NCBI GenBank assembly: GCA_025999455.1
Contig: AP024683.1
Span: forward strand, 1,309,501 to 1,373,500
DNA from: Geminicoccaceae bacterium
Lineage (GTDB): Bacteria; Pseudomonadota; Alphaproteobacteria; Geminicoccales; Geminicoccaceae
Direction: 5' to 3'
Length of the DNA: 64,000 nucleotides
Shown here: positions 11,246 through 19,094 of the stretch, in pieces
Numbering within the stretch: position 1 is the stretch's first letter
How the letters are laid out: each line of letters begins with the position of its first letter
Made by a program: the position numbers and the translations under genes
Notes under the pieces: generated by a model
The model's input: only the letters and a program-made list of their open reading frames with translations
What the model was told of the DNA's origin: nothing
The model's database searches: none

Positions 11246-11644
11246 TCAGATGCCGAGCTTCTTGTGCAGCCGCGCGTCCTTCGTCTTGAAATGCTCGACG
11301 AACCAATCGCGCACGGCGCTCGCGAGCGCGTCACGATAGTCGAAATAGGCGTCGGCCGTGTGCGCATCCATGATGTCTCGGATGTCGTCCAAGAGTTTCT
11401 CGTGGTCGGCCTTGTGTTCGGCATATTCGTCGTAGCGATGCTTCCGCATGATCGTTTCTTCGAGAGCGAAGTGTGCGGAGATCCGAGCGAAAACCTCACC
11501 CAAGAACTTCGCCACTTCGTCCTTCGAGGCGCCGGCCTCGAGGGCGTCGTGCAGCGCGTTGATCAGATCCACGAGTTCGCGGTGCTCGTGGTCGACATCC
11601 GCGATCCCGGTCTCGAATTCCGGCCGCCAGGCGATCAGGGTCAC
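11246..11644 (-). CDS. Bacteriohemerythrin
   Basis: This 132-aa single-domain hemerythrin has all di-iron ligands in order: His21, the HxxxE pair His58/Glu62, the HxxxH pair His77/His81 and the HxxxxD pair His118/Asp123. It is cytoplasmic and has no signal peptide. Bacterial hemerythrins bind O2 or NO, and within an NO reductase operon a role in NO or O2 delivery, storage or repair is plausible. The GTG start overlaps the stop of the upstream membrane protein by 4 nt, so translation is coupled. Confidence 0.92.
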   Translation of the reverse strand: MTLIAWRPEFETGIADVDHEHRELVDLINALHDALEAGASKDEVAKFLGEVFARISAHFALEETIMRKHRYDEYAEHKADHEKLLDDIRDIMDAHTADAYFDYRDALASAVRDWFVEHFKTKDARLHKKLGI

Positions 11645-12165
11645 GGTTCCGCCCTCCCTCGACGCACGAAGAAGCCGCCCCGGTCGGGCTCGAAGTCGAT
11701 CGCGAGGCTCTGCCGCGGGCGGAGCTCGAGCTCGAACCGGCTCTCGAAGTCGAAGCCCTCGCGCCGACCACTGTCGGCGAGGCGGACCGTGACCACGTGT
11801 CGGCCGGCGGGGACGGCGAGCTTCTCGTAGAGCTGCGAGGGACCGTCCCGCGACAGGCCCGAGGGCGGAAGGGTCCGGGCGAGCAGCACCTCGTCGTGGA
11901 GCCGGAGCTCGAAACGGAGCGGCACCCGCTCCCGGCCGCAGTCCGAGGGCCGCCGCTCGCGTACCGGCAGCTCGGCGATCTCCTGGGCCGAGAGCTTGCG
12001 GCAGGCTTCCTTCCGCGCTCCGCCGTGAGCGAAGGCGATCTTGATCTGGGCCCGATCGACCGGGAACGAGGTCCAGGTCGGCCAGGTCGCGAAGACACCG
12101 GTCACGATCGCGGCCACGGCGTAGAAAAGGGCCTGCCCCGCCCACCGTCCGGCCTGCCCGAGCAC
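11641..12165 (-). CDS. Unknown single-pass membrane protein of the NO reductase operon
   Basis: Not recognised. The product of 174 aa starts at GTG 12165, 1 nt after the stop of the cytochrome b fusion gene. One N-terminal membrane helix (about residues 10-26) precedes a soluble, probably periplasmic domain rich in beta-strand patterns, with two cysteines (in KEACRKL and PSDCGRE). The topology loosely recalls FixH-like or other copper-oxidase accessory proteins, but no family motif is visible. Tight packing between the cytochrome b fusion and hemerythrin suggests an assembly or structural role in the reductase. Confidence 0.75.
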   Translation of the reverse strand: MLGQAGRWAGQALFYAVAAIVTGVFATWPTWTSFPVDRAQIKIAFAHGGARKEACRKLSAQEIAELPVRERRPSDCGRERVPLRFELRLHDEVLLARTLPPSGLSRDGPSQLYEKLAVPAGRHVVTVRLADSGRREGFDFESRFELELRPRQSLAIDFEPDRGGFFVRRGRAEP

Positions 12166-12166
12166 G

Positions 12167-13735
12167 TCACACCTCCGCGGCTTCGCGCAGGCCCGGGACC
12201 CGGCGTGGCGGGGTGACCGGGGGCAGCGCTTCGAGGGTGCGGGCGAAGGCTTCGAGCTCGGCCTCGAGCGTTTTCCGCCCGAGCCTTCCGGCCCAGAGCG
12301 TGCGCAAACGCTCGCTCGGCACCCGCTTGCGCAAGTGCGGATCGCGCGTCCGGGCGAAGCGCGCCTCGGTCCAGGTGATCCCGAACCGCGCGTGGCAGGC
12401 GTTTTCGGCACAGCCCGTCACGAGCACGCCGTCGGCCAGCTCGCGCGCGAGCACCCAATCGACGAACGAGGGCGGGAGCTGGCCCGCGCAGGCGAGCCGC
12501 ACCACCCCCACCCGATCGCTGGCGAGGTCTTCGAGCGGAACACCTTCCTCGCAGCCGAAGACCATGATCCGACCGGGGCCGGCGAGACGGGCGCCTTCCG
12601 CCTCCACGCGCTCGCGCAGGAACGCGATCGAACGATCGGGCAGGTCGATGCCGGGCGAGAGCGCGCCCGCCCGACGGAAGGGCATGGCGGTCGGGCAGGC
12701 GCCGGCACAGATCCCGCAGCGCACGCAAAGGGACGGGTCGACCCGCGCTTCCGCCGCGTAGGGCGCGCCGTCGCTCCGTGGCACCATGGTGATGGCGGCG
12801 TACGGGCAGTCGGCGAAGCAGCGCGCGCAGCCGTTGCAGTTTTCGAGATCGACGCGCGCCGGCCTCGCCATCCGCAGCGGCGGCAGCCAGGGGATCGCGA
12901 GGGCCGTGGCGAAGAGGAAGAGCGCCGTACCCCAGGTGAGCGGTGCCGGGAGCCGCTCGAGCAGCGGATAGGCGGCGAGATAGAACCAGTCGAGCCCGAC
13001 CTCGCCCGGCACTGTCGCCAGGTCGGCCGGCGGCTGGCTCACCGCGGGGTGGACGAGCGACAAGAGCAACAGGGAAAGGAAAGCGCCGAGCGCCAGACCG
13101 CGCGGCGGGTCGATCCGTGGCTTGGTGACCCGCTGCAGATGCACCCAGAGCAAGATCAGAGCGATCAGCGGGACGGCGATGTGGATGAACGCCATGAGGG
13201 TGAAGAAGCGGCTGTCGAGCGTGTCGGGTGCGAGGAAGTTGCGCGCCACCGGCTCGCCGAAGATTCCGAGCGCGTCGAACCACTCGGTCGTGACGATCGC
13301 CACGTATTGGGCGAGCCGGTCCCAGACGAGCCAATAGCCGGTGATGCCGGCCACGAACACGAGCACGAGGACGACGACGCCGGTGACCCAGGAGAACCAG
13401 CGCACACCGCGGTAACGATCCTGGCCGAACTCGCGCAGGAGGTGGAGCACCGCGACGATCACGAGCGCATCCGAAGCGTAGCGGTGGAAGCTGCGCATGA
13501 CGCCCGCGAGATACCACTGCTCCCGGGTCATGTACTCGACGGACGCGTAAGCCTCCGTGATGCCCGTGTCGAAAAAGACGTAGACGTAGATCCCACTCGC
13601 CACGACGATCCAATAAAAGAAGAAGCCGAGCGCGCCGAGCTGGAGCAGCGGGTTCCAGGCCGGCGGGAAGACCGTGCCGAGCAACGCTTCGGCGCGGTCG
13701 AAGGCGGCGCGGACCAGGGTACGCAGCCGTCTCAC
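12167..13735 (-). CDS. Cytochrome b / 2[4Fe-4S] ferredoxin / FrhD-MvhD-like fusion protein
   Basis: This 522-aa membrane electron carrier has three parts. A cytochrome b/b6-like N-terminal domain carries two His pairs 14 residues apart (His84/His98 and His185/His199) and further helices to about residue 285. A bacterial ferredoxin domain has two CxxCxxCxxxCP clusters (Cys300-310 and Cys337-347). The C-terminal FrhD/MvhD-like iron-sulfur domain has Cys395, Cys416, Cys442 and Cys447. The start is GTG 13735, overlapping the SCO gene as GTGA. It lies in the NO reductase operon, so it probably links quinol or a soluble low-potential donor to the reductase. The donor is unknown. Confidence 0.85.
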   Translation of the reverse strand: MRRLRTLVRAAFDRAEALLGTVFPPAWNPLLQLGALGFFFYWIVVASGIYVYVFFDTGITEAYASVEYMTREQWYLAGVMRSFHRYASDALVIVAVLHLLREFGQDRYRGVRWFSWVTGVVVLVLVFVAGITGYWLVWDRLAQYVAIVTTEWFDALGIFGEPVARNFLAPDTLDSRFFTLMAFIHIAVPLIALILLWVHLQRVTKPRIDPPRGLALGAFLSLLLLSLVHPAVSQPPADLATVPGEVGLDWFYLAAYPLLERLPAPLTWGTALFLFATALAIPWLPPLRMARPARVDLENCNGCARCFADCPYAAITMVPRSDGAPYAAEARVDPSLCVRCGICAGACPTAMPFRRAGALSPGIDLPDRSIAFLRERVEAEGARLAGPGRIMVFGCEEGVPLEDLASDRVGVVRLACAGQLPPSFVDWVLARELADGVLVTGCAENACHARFGITWTEARFARTRDPHLRKRVPSERLRTLWAGRLGRKTLEAELEAFARTLEALPPVTPPRRVPGLREAAEV

Positions 13736-14526
13736 GTCGCGCGCGCCGATGTCGGGCGGCGCAGCCACTCGCGGACCAGCCAGAGGAGCACGCCCGAAAG
13801 CGTCGCCCCGCCCACGACGAGCCCGATGAAGAAGGCGTAGGAGAAGGTGTAGCGGTCGGCGCGCGGGTCGTAGACCGTGCAGAACCAGCGGATCCGATCG
13901 ACGAGCGCCGGGAGGGAGAGGAGCGGCCGGTCGCGGCCGAAGACGACGTCCTTCAAAGGCTCGACGATCTGCGGGGCGGAGAAGACCCCACCGTAGATCT
14001 GTCGGTAGACGCGACCGTCGCGGTCGATGACCGAAACGAGGGCCAGATGGTCGAACCCCCCGGCAGCCGGCCAATAGGTGAAGCCGAGCGTGTCGGCGAG
14101 CCGGTCGATCGTCGCCTGATCGGCGGTGACGAAGCGCCAGTTCGGGAGATCCACACCCTGGGCGCGGGCGAAGGAGCGCAGCCGCTCGGGTCGGTCGTTG
14201 CGCGCGTCGAAGCCCACCGTGAGGGTCGCGAAGGCGTCGCGGCCGAGGGTGCGCTGCGCTTCCGCGACCGCCGGATGGAGGTTCTGGACGAGGGCCGGGC
14301 AGACCGTCGAACAGCCGGTGTAGACGAAGGAGATCAAAGCGGGCCGGCCGCGCAGTTCGTCGAGGCGAAGGGGGCGACCGTCGGCATCGACGAGCTCGAG
14401 GTCGGGCAGGCTCCGGCCGATCGCGGCTTCGCCCCGGGCGAGCGCCTCTTCGGCCGTGATCACCGCGGCCGCCCCGCCCGGGGCCGGTACGAGCAAGAGC
14501 GCGAGCGCGAGGAGGAAGCGGCGCAT
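13732..14526 (-). CDS. SCO1/SenC-family copper chaperone
   Basis: This 264-aa protein has a signal sequence and a thioredoxin-fold domain carrying the copper site CxxxC (Cys72/Cys76 in YTGCSTVCPAL) and a distal His160 in GGFDHLAL. It also has a C-terminal membrane helix, about residues 233-252. SCO proteins load copper into the CuA site of heme-copper enzymes, which fits the CuA subunit encoded upstream. The start at 14526 overlaps the ctaB stop and the stop overlaps the next gene's GTG, so translation is coupled on both sides. Confidence 0.92.
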   Translation of the reverse strand: MRRFLLALALLLVPAPGGAAAVITAEEALARGEAAIGRSLPDLELVDADGRPLRLDELRGRPALISFVYTGCSTVCPALVQNLHPAVAEAQRTLGRDAFATLTVGFDARNDRPERLRSFARAQGVDLPNWRFVTADQATIDRLADTLGFTYWPAAGGFDHLALVSVIDRDGRVYRQIYGGVFSAPQIVEPLKDVVFGRDRPLLSLPALVDRIRWFCTVYDPRADRYTFSYAFFIGLVVGGATLSGVLLWLVREWLRRPTSARAT

Positions 14527-15419
14527 CAGCCGAGCTCCGAGAGCATCCGGTCGAGGACCGCGCCCGCGAGCAAGAGCGAGAGCTGCGAGAGCGAAGCGAG
14601 GAACGCCCGAATCGCGTTCCTCTTCGTGGGCTCGCGGACGAGGATCCAGCATTTCCAGCTGAACCAGGCCCCACCCGTGGCTGCGGCGAGGAGATAAACG
14701 GCGCCCATCGAGAAGAGCGCGGGCAAAAGGGCGATCGCCGAGAGGGCGAGCGCGTGGGCGAAGACGATCTTCGCCGAGACCGCATCGCCCATCACGACTG
14801 GCAGCATGGGCACCCCGCAGCGCGCATAATCGTCCTTGGTGGCCATCGCGAGCGCCCAGAAGTGGGGCGGGGTCCAAAGGAAGAGCACGAACGCGAGGAG
14901 CACCGGCTCGGGGGCGAGGCCGGGGTCGACCGCGGCGGCACCGGCGAGCACGGCGAACGAGCCGGCGAGACCGCCGACGACGATGTTGAGCCAGGTCCTG
15001 GGTTTGAGCCAGACCGTGTAGACGAGTGCGTAGGTGAGGGCACCCGCGAGCGTGTAACCGGCGGCCCAGGGATTGGCGGCGGCCGCGGCGAGGCCGCCGC
15101 CTGCGATCAGGAGCGCGAGGATCGAGAGGTACCAAGACGGGCCGGCGCGCAGGCGGCCGGCCACGAAGGGCCGGTGCGCGGTCCGCCGCATCCGCGCATC
15201 GAGCCCCCGTTCCCAGAGCTGGTTGAAGGCTCCCGAGGCGGCCGAGGCCAGGAACACCGCGAGCGCGAGGAGGGCGGTGCGGTGCGCCTCGGGCAGCGGT
15301 CCCGGGCTGATCGCGATCCCGCCCATGGCCGAGGCGGTGATGACCACGCCGATGCGCAGCTTGAAGGCCGAGACCAGATCGGCGGCGAGGCTCCCGGGTC
15401 CGGTGGGTCGGCTGCGCAC
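14526..15419 (-). CDS. ctaB: Protoheme IX farnesyltransferase (heme O synthase)
   Basis: UbiA-family prenyltransferase of 297 aa with several membrane helices. The aspartate-rich region NQLWERGLDARMRRTAHRPF lies at residues 66-85 and a second one follows at about 190-200. It makes heme O from heme B and farnesyl diphosphate. Its presence inside the operon suggests the adjacent heme-copper enzyme uses an O- or A-type heme, unlike the heme-b-only cNOR and qNOR. No ctaA (heme A synthase) is present in the window. The GTG start at 15419 lies 31 nt after subunit I. Confidence 0.92.
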   Translation of the reverse strand: MRSRPTGPGSLAADLVSAFKLRIGVVITASAMGGIAISPGPLPEAHRTALLALAVFLASAASGAFNQLWERGLDARMRRTAHRPFVAGRLRAGPSWYLSILALLIAGGGLAAAAANPWAAGYTLAGALTYALVYTVWLKPRTWLNIVVGGLAGSFAVLAGAAAVDPGLAPEPVLLAFVLFLWTPPHFWALAMATKDDYARCGVPMLPVVMGDAVSAKIVFAHALALSAIALLPALFSMGAVYLLAAATGGAWFSWKCWILVREPTKRNAIRAFLASLSQLSLLLAGAVLDRMLSELG

Positions 15420-15450
15420 GGCGTGGTCCTCCCCCGCTCTTCCCGTCGTC

Positions 15451-17187
15451 TCAGCCCATCGGCCAGAGCTCGGAGAGATATTTCCAGTTGACGAAGTAGT
15501 AGAGGACGAACGCCACGAAGAACACCGTGATCAAGACGTACGTTCCGGGCAAATGCAGCGTGCCGGCACTGCCGTACTTGCCCACGGCCTCCGCCGTCAC
15601 CGCCGCCGGGGCGGCCGAGATCGGGGTCTTCGGGCCCTCGGGGCCGACCCGCTCGCCGAACAGCACGGACGCCACGGTGATCACCACGTAGAGGGCGCCG
15701 CCCACGGTCGCGAGGATCGCGAAGAGGCCGTTCAAGCCGAGCATCAAGAAGGCCGCACCGGGATAATCGAAGCCGAGGGCGGCATCCGAGAAGGTGATGT
15801 CCCAGTGCCGGCGGGAGACGCCGAGTGTGCCGGCACCCATCATGAAGAGCGAGATGCCGCCGGCGCCGATCCCGAAGAGATAGGGCTGCCACTTGGCGAG
15901 GGTGGGGAACATCACCTCGCGCCGGAAGATCAGGGGCAGCACGAGGTAGGTCACGGCCATGAAGGCGAGCGTCGTGCCCGCGACCACCGTGGCGTGGAAA
16001 TGGCCGGGCACGTAGAGCGTGTTGTGCATCATGATGTTGAGCTGCTCGGCGCCGAGCACGACACCGCTGATGCCGCCCAAGAAGCCGAACAGCACGAGGG
16101 AGAGGAACATGCCGGCGAAGGCCGGATTGTCCCAGGGTGCTTTCCTGAGCCACTCGAAGATGCCGTTGGTGAAGCCGCGCTTCCTCTGCGCCGCCTCGAT
16201 CGCGCCCGGCACCGTCATGCCGTGGATCATCGAGCCGAGGACGGCCAGGTACATGGCGTAGGAGGTGTTGAAGACCTTCCACTCGGCACTCAGCCCCGGC
16301 TCGACGAGCATGTGGTGGGCCGAGGCGATCTGCAGGAACAGGATGTAGAAGAAGAAGGCGAGGCGACTGACTTTCTCCGAGATCGGCTTGGCGCCGAGCA
16401 CGAGCGCACCGATCAGGTACCAGACCGCGACGTGCGCCGAGACGTTGATCTGCTGGCTCGAATGGCCCATCCCCCACCAGACGAGCTTGTACAGCACCGA
16501 ATCGATGTGGCGGATGTAGCCCAACGACCAGAGGAGGGTCGGGATCAGGATGATCGCACCCGATGCGATCGTGAACACGGCGATGATCGCCGCGGTCAAG
16601 GCGCCGAAGGTGACGAGCGGGATCGAGCCCTCGTAGGTCTTCTCTTCTTTCGCGACGACGAGGGTGCCGAAGAAGACGAAGCAGGCGATCAGCGCGCCGA
16701 CCGCGAAGAGGATGAGCCCGAGATAGAAAAGGGGCGAGGCCTGCATCGGCACGTACGACGTGAACATTACCGAGCTGTCGCCCTGCAGCACGGCCCAGTT
16801 CACGGTGAGTGCCCCCGACACCATGAGCACGAAGGCGACCCAGGCCATCTGCGGCGCGGCGAGCCTGGAATTCAGGATCACCGCCGACGCGAAATAGAGG
16901 ACGGCGACCTCGAAGAAGATGATCCAGAGCAACAGCACGTTGATACCGTGCGCGGTCAAGACGAGATAGAAGGCGTCGGGCCCGAGCAGATGCACGCCCT
17001 GCCAGCGGGTGAGCGCCACCAAGAGGCCCAAGAGCCCGCCGATCGCGAGGAACACGACGGCCGCGACGGCGTTGACCTTGATCAAGGTCTCCGCGGCGGC
17101 GTCGACCTTGAGCCCGGTCACCGGGCAGGTGCGGAACCGTGCCGCGAGGGCTTCGAGCCCGCCGAGACCGGCGGCTGCGGTCGCCAT
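15451..17187 (-). CDS. Heme-copper oxidoreductase subunit I, eNOR-like nitric oxide reductase candidate
   Basis: Catalytic subunit of 578 aa with about 14 membrane helices. All six metal-ligand His are present: His80 and His398 for the low-spin heme, His396 for the high-spin heme, and His242, His291 and His292 for CuB. The oxygen-reductase HPxVY motif reads H-S-S-Q-Q, so the cross-linked Tyr position (His+4) is Gln246. Loss of this Tyr is a hallmark of nitric oxide reductases, and from memory Gln here is typical of the eNOR family, which is related to B-type oxidases. Sharing a regulatory box with nirS supports NO reduction. The alternative is an unusual oxygen reductase. Confidence 0.85.
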   Translation of the reverse strand: MATAAAGLGGLEALAARFRTCPVTGLKVDAAAETLIKVNAVAAVVFLAIGGLLGLLVALTRWQGVHLLGPDAFYLVLTAHGINVLLLWIIFFEVAVLYFASAVILNSRLAAPQMAWVAFVLMVSGALTVNWAVLQGDSSVMFTSYVPMQASPLFYLGLILFAVGALIACFVFFGTLVVAKEEKTYEGSIPLVTFGALTAAIIAVFTIASGAIILIPTLLWSLGYIRHIDSVLYKLVWWGMGHSSQQINVSAHVAVWYLIGALVLGAKPISEKVSRLAFFFYILFLQIASAHHMLVEPGLSAEWKVFNTSYAMYLAVLGSMIHGMTVPGAIEAAQRKRGFTNGIFEWLRKAPWDNPAFAGMFLSLVLFGFLGGISGVVLGAEQLNIMMHNTLYVPGHFHATVVAGTTLAFMAVTYLVLPLIFRREVMFPTLAKWQPYLFGIGAGGISLFMMGAGTLGVSRRHWDITFSDAALGFDYPGAAFLMLGLNGLFAILATVGGALYVVITVASVLFGERVGPEGPKTPISAAPAAVTAEAVGKYGSAGTLHLPGTYVLITVFFVAFVLYYFVNWKYLSELWPMG

Positions 17188-17190
17188 GGC

Positions 17191-17745
17191 TCAGCCTCCC
17201 TTGCCGGGCTCGACCACCCGGATGCGGCCGGTCATCTGGTGATGGCCGACTCCGCAGAACTCGTTGCACACCACGGAAAACACGCCCGCTTCCGTGGGCG
17301 TGATCGTGAGTACGTGCTCGATGCCCGGATGCACCTGGATGTTCATGTTGACCGGCTGCAGCGAAAAGCCGTGCTGCCAGTCGAGCGAGGAGAGGTGCAG
17401 CCGGTAGGTCTTGCCCTTCTCGAGCTCGAGCACCGGCCACCACTCCCAGAGCCGGCCGAGCATGTAGGCGTCGCCGCCCGGCGGCACGCGGGCGATCGGG
17501 ATGCCCGTCGTGCCCTCCTCGCCGACCTTGTGTTGCTCGACGAAGGCTTCGACCCGTGATCGGAACACCTCCGGGTCGATCCGGTAGACTTCGGTGGACA
17601 GGTTCTGCCGGCCCTCGAGGTGCCACCAGATCATCATGACGAACATGACGACACCCCAGAGGAACGCGACGGCGACCCAGACGAGTTCGCCTCTCGCCAC
17701 CGGCTCGTTCCACCAGAGGCGCGCTTCGGGCGGCTGCACGGCCAT
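17191..17745 (-). CDS. CuA-containing subunit II of the heme-copper (NO) reductase
   Basis: This 184-aa protein has one N-terminal membrane helix (about residues 19-41) and a periplasmic cupredoxin domain. The binuclear CuA ligands are complete: His125 in LDWQHGF, then Cys160, Glu162, Cys164, His168 and Met171 in CNEFCGVGHHQM. It would accept electrons from a cytochrome c and pass them to subunit I. This differs from cNOR, where NorC is a cytochrome c. It lies 3 nt upstream of subunit I. The start is ATG 17745 and there is no cytochrome c extension. Confidence 0.93.
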   Translation of the reverse strand: MAVQPPEARLWWNEPVARGELVWVAVAFLWGVVMFVMMIWWHLEGRQNLSTEVYRIDPEVFRSRVEAFVEQHKVGEEGTTGIPIARVPPGGDAYMLGRLWEWWPVLELEKGKTYRLHLSSLDWQHGFSLQPVNMNIQVHPGIEHVLTITPTEAGVFSVVCNEFCGVGHHQMTGRIRVVEPGKGG

Positions 17746-17758
17746 GACCGTCCTCCTC

Positions 17759-17920
17759 TCAGCGCGCCACGGGGATCTGGGAGAGTTCCATGACCCCCCA
17801 GAGCAGATAGAGGACGCTCGGCGTGGCGACCCCGAGGAAGAGGAGCAGGAACGGGTTGTCGAGCACCCGCTGCATGAACGGGATCCGCTCCGGCGCCGCC
17901 GATTCGCTGGTCTCGGGCAT
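17759..17920 (-). CDS. Small single-helix membrane peptide heading the NO reductase operon
   Basis: The 53-aa product starts at ATG 17920 with GAGGA just upstream and ends 13 nt before the CuA subunit. A soluble N-terminal stretch (PETSESAAPERIPF) is followed by one membrane helix at about residues 24-44 (FLLLFLGVATPSVLYLLWGV). Small accessory subunits of this kind occur in heme-copper oxidases (for example the single-helix subunits of ba3 and cbb3 enzymes). A structural subunit is therefore likely, but the family was not identified. Confidence 0.8.
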   Translation of the reverse strand: MPETSESAAPERIPFMQRVLDNPFLLLFLGVATPSVLYLLWGVMELSQIPVAR

Positions 17921-18015
17921 GGCGTTCCTCGCCTCCGCTCGTTCGTGCGCCCGGCCGGTCGGAACCGCCGGGTCGCGACCTGGCGGGACGCTAGCTGCGC
18001 GGGCCGAGCCGATCC

Positions 18016-18029
18016 TTGACCGCCGTCAA
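18016..18029. promoter_or_regulatory. FNR/DNR/NNR-type box, second copy
   Basis: A perfect TTGAC-CGCC-GTCAA lies 95 nt upstream of the 53-aa membrane peptide (minus strand) and 56 nt upstream of apbE (plus strand). It is identical over 18 nt (CC and GG flanks included) to the box ahead of nirS. It probably controls the NO reductase operon and may also serve apbE. Confidence 0.87.
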
Positions 18030-18085
18030 GGTGCGCGCGGGATCTCCGGGCGAGCCTCGCGCACGTCTTCGACGGAGCGACGGCG

Positions 18086-18970
18086 ATGACGGAGCGACGG
18101 CGAATCTTGCGGCTCCTCGGGCTCGGCGCAGCGGCACTCCTCTTGCCGCGGACGAGCTCGACGGGGCCGACCGTCTCGCGCTGGCAAGGTGTGGCGCTCG
18201 GCGCGCCGGCGCGGATCGAGCTCCACGGGATCGACCTCGACCGGGCCCGTCGCGCGATCGAAGCGAGCCTCGAGGAGCTCGCTCGCCTCGAGGCCGTCTT
18301 CTCCTTGTTCGACCCCGAGAGCGCGCTCTCCCGGCTGAACCGCGACGGCGTGCTCCGTGCCCCACCACTCGAGCTCGTCGAAGTCTTGGGCTTCGCACGG
18401 ACGCTCGCGATCCTCTCCGAGGGCGCCTTCGACCCGACGATCCAGCCGCTCTGGCGCGCGGTCGCCCACGGCGCCACGCGGCAGGAGCGGGTGGCGGCCC
18501 GTCGGCGCGTCGATTGGCGGAAGCTCGAGGTGAGCCCGGGGGCCGTCGCGCTCCTGCGGCGCGGCATGGCCGTGACCCTGGACGGGATCGCCCAGGGCTA
18601 CCTGACCGATCGGATCGCGGGCCTCCTGCGCGCCCACGGGGTCGAGCGCGTGCTCGTCGATCTCGGCGAGCTGCGCGCGCTCGGCCCGCACCCCGAGGGT
18701 CGGCCCTGGCGGATCGGTCGGCACGGCCTGCCGGCCGTCGAGCTCGCCGACGGTGCCCTCGCGACCTCCGCGGTCGTCGTGGACGGTCGGCCGCGGATCC
18801 TCGATCCGCGCACGGGCGAACCACCGGCCGACCGCGCGCCGGTGACCGTGCTCGCGCCCGAGGCGCTGTCGGCCGACGGGCTCTCGACCGCGCTCGCGGT
18901 CGTAGGCCGGGGTGAAGCGGCGGGTCTGCTCCGGGCCTTCCCCGGCGCGCGGATGCTCGCCGCCGCCTGA
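18086..18970 (+). CDS. apbE: FAD:protein FMN transferase, ApbE/NirX-like
   Basis: ApbE-family flavin transferase of 294 aa with a signal segment or Tat-like start (RRRILRLLGLGAAALLL). The conserved core is AVTLDGIAQGYLTDRIA, with ALATSAVVVDG and the metal-binding SADGLSTAL near the C terminus. ApbE attaches FMN to Ser/Thr-G-A-T threonines of periplasmic flavoproteins. The nirI-type product at the start of the window carries exactly this motif, and Paracoccus pairs nirI with the ApbE homologue NirX. It is divergent from the NO reductase operon across the second regulatory box. The sequence DLGELRAL replaces the more usual NIGGDI motif. Confidence 0.9.
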   Translation: MTERRRILRLLGLGAAALLLPRTSSTGPTVSRWQGVALGAPARIELHGIDLDRARRAIEASLEELARLEAVFSLFDPESALSRLNRDGVLRAPPLELVEVLGFARTLAILSEGAFDPTIQPLWRAVAHGATRQERVAARRRVDWRKLEVSPGAVALLRRGMAVTLDGIAQGYLTDRIAGLLRAHGVERVLVDLGELRALGPHPEGRPWRIGRHGLPAVELADGALATSAVVVDGRPRILDPRTGEPPADRAPVTVLAPEALSADGLSTALAVVGRGEAAGLLRAFPGARMLAAA

Positions 18971-19094
18971 GGGGCAGCCCGGCGCTTGCATCCGGGCGCC
19001 CGGCAGGCGACAATCTATCGAGGCTGGAGGAGCCGAGCCCGGCGCGCGGTCGCGGACGGTCTTCCCGGCCGGCCATTCAGCCGGGAGAGCAGGG

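Noticed and set aside
17090-17120. CCTTGATCAAGG within the NO reductase subunit I gene, resembling an FNR-type box
   Set aside because: The arms are adjacent, with no 4-nt spacer, and the site lies inside a coding region near codon 30; it is a chance palindrome.
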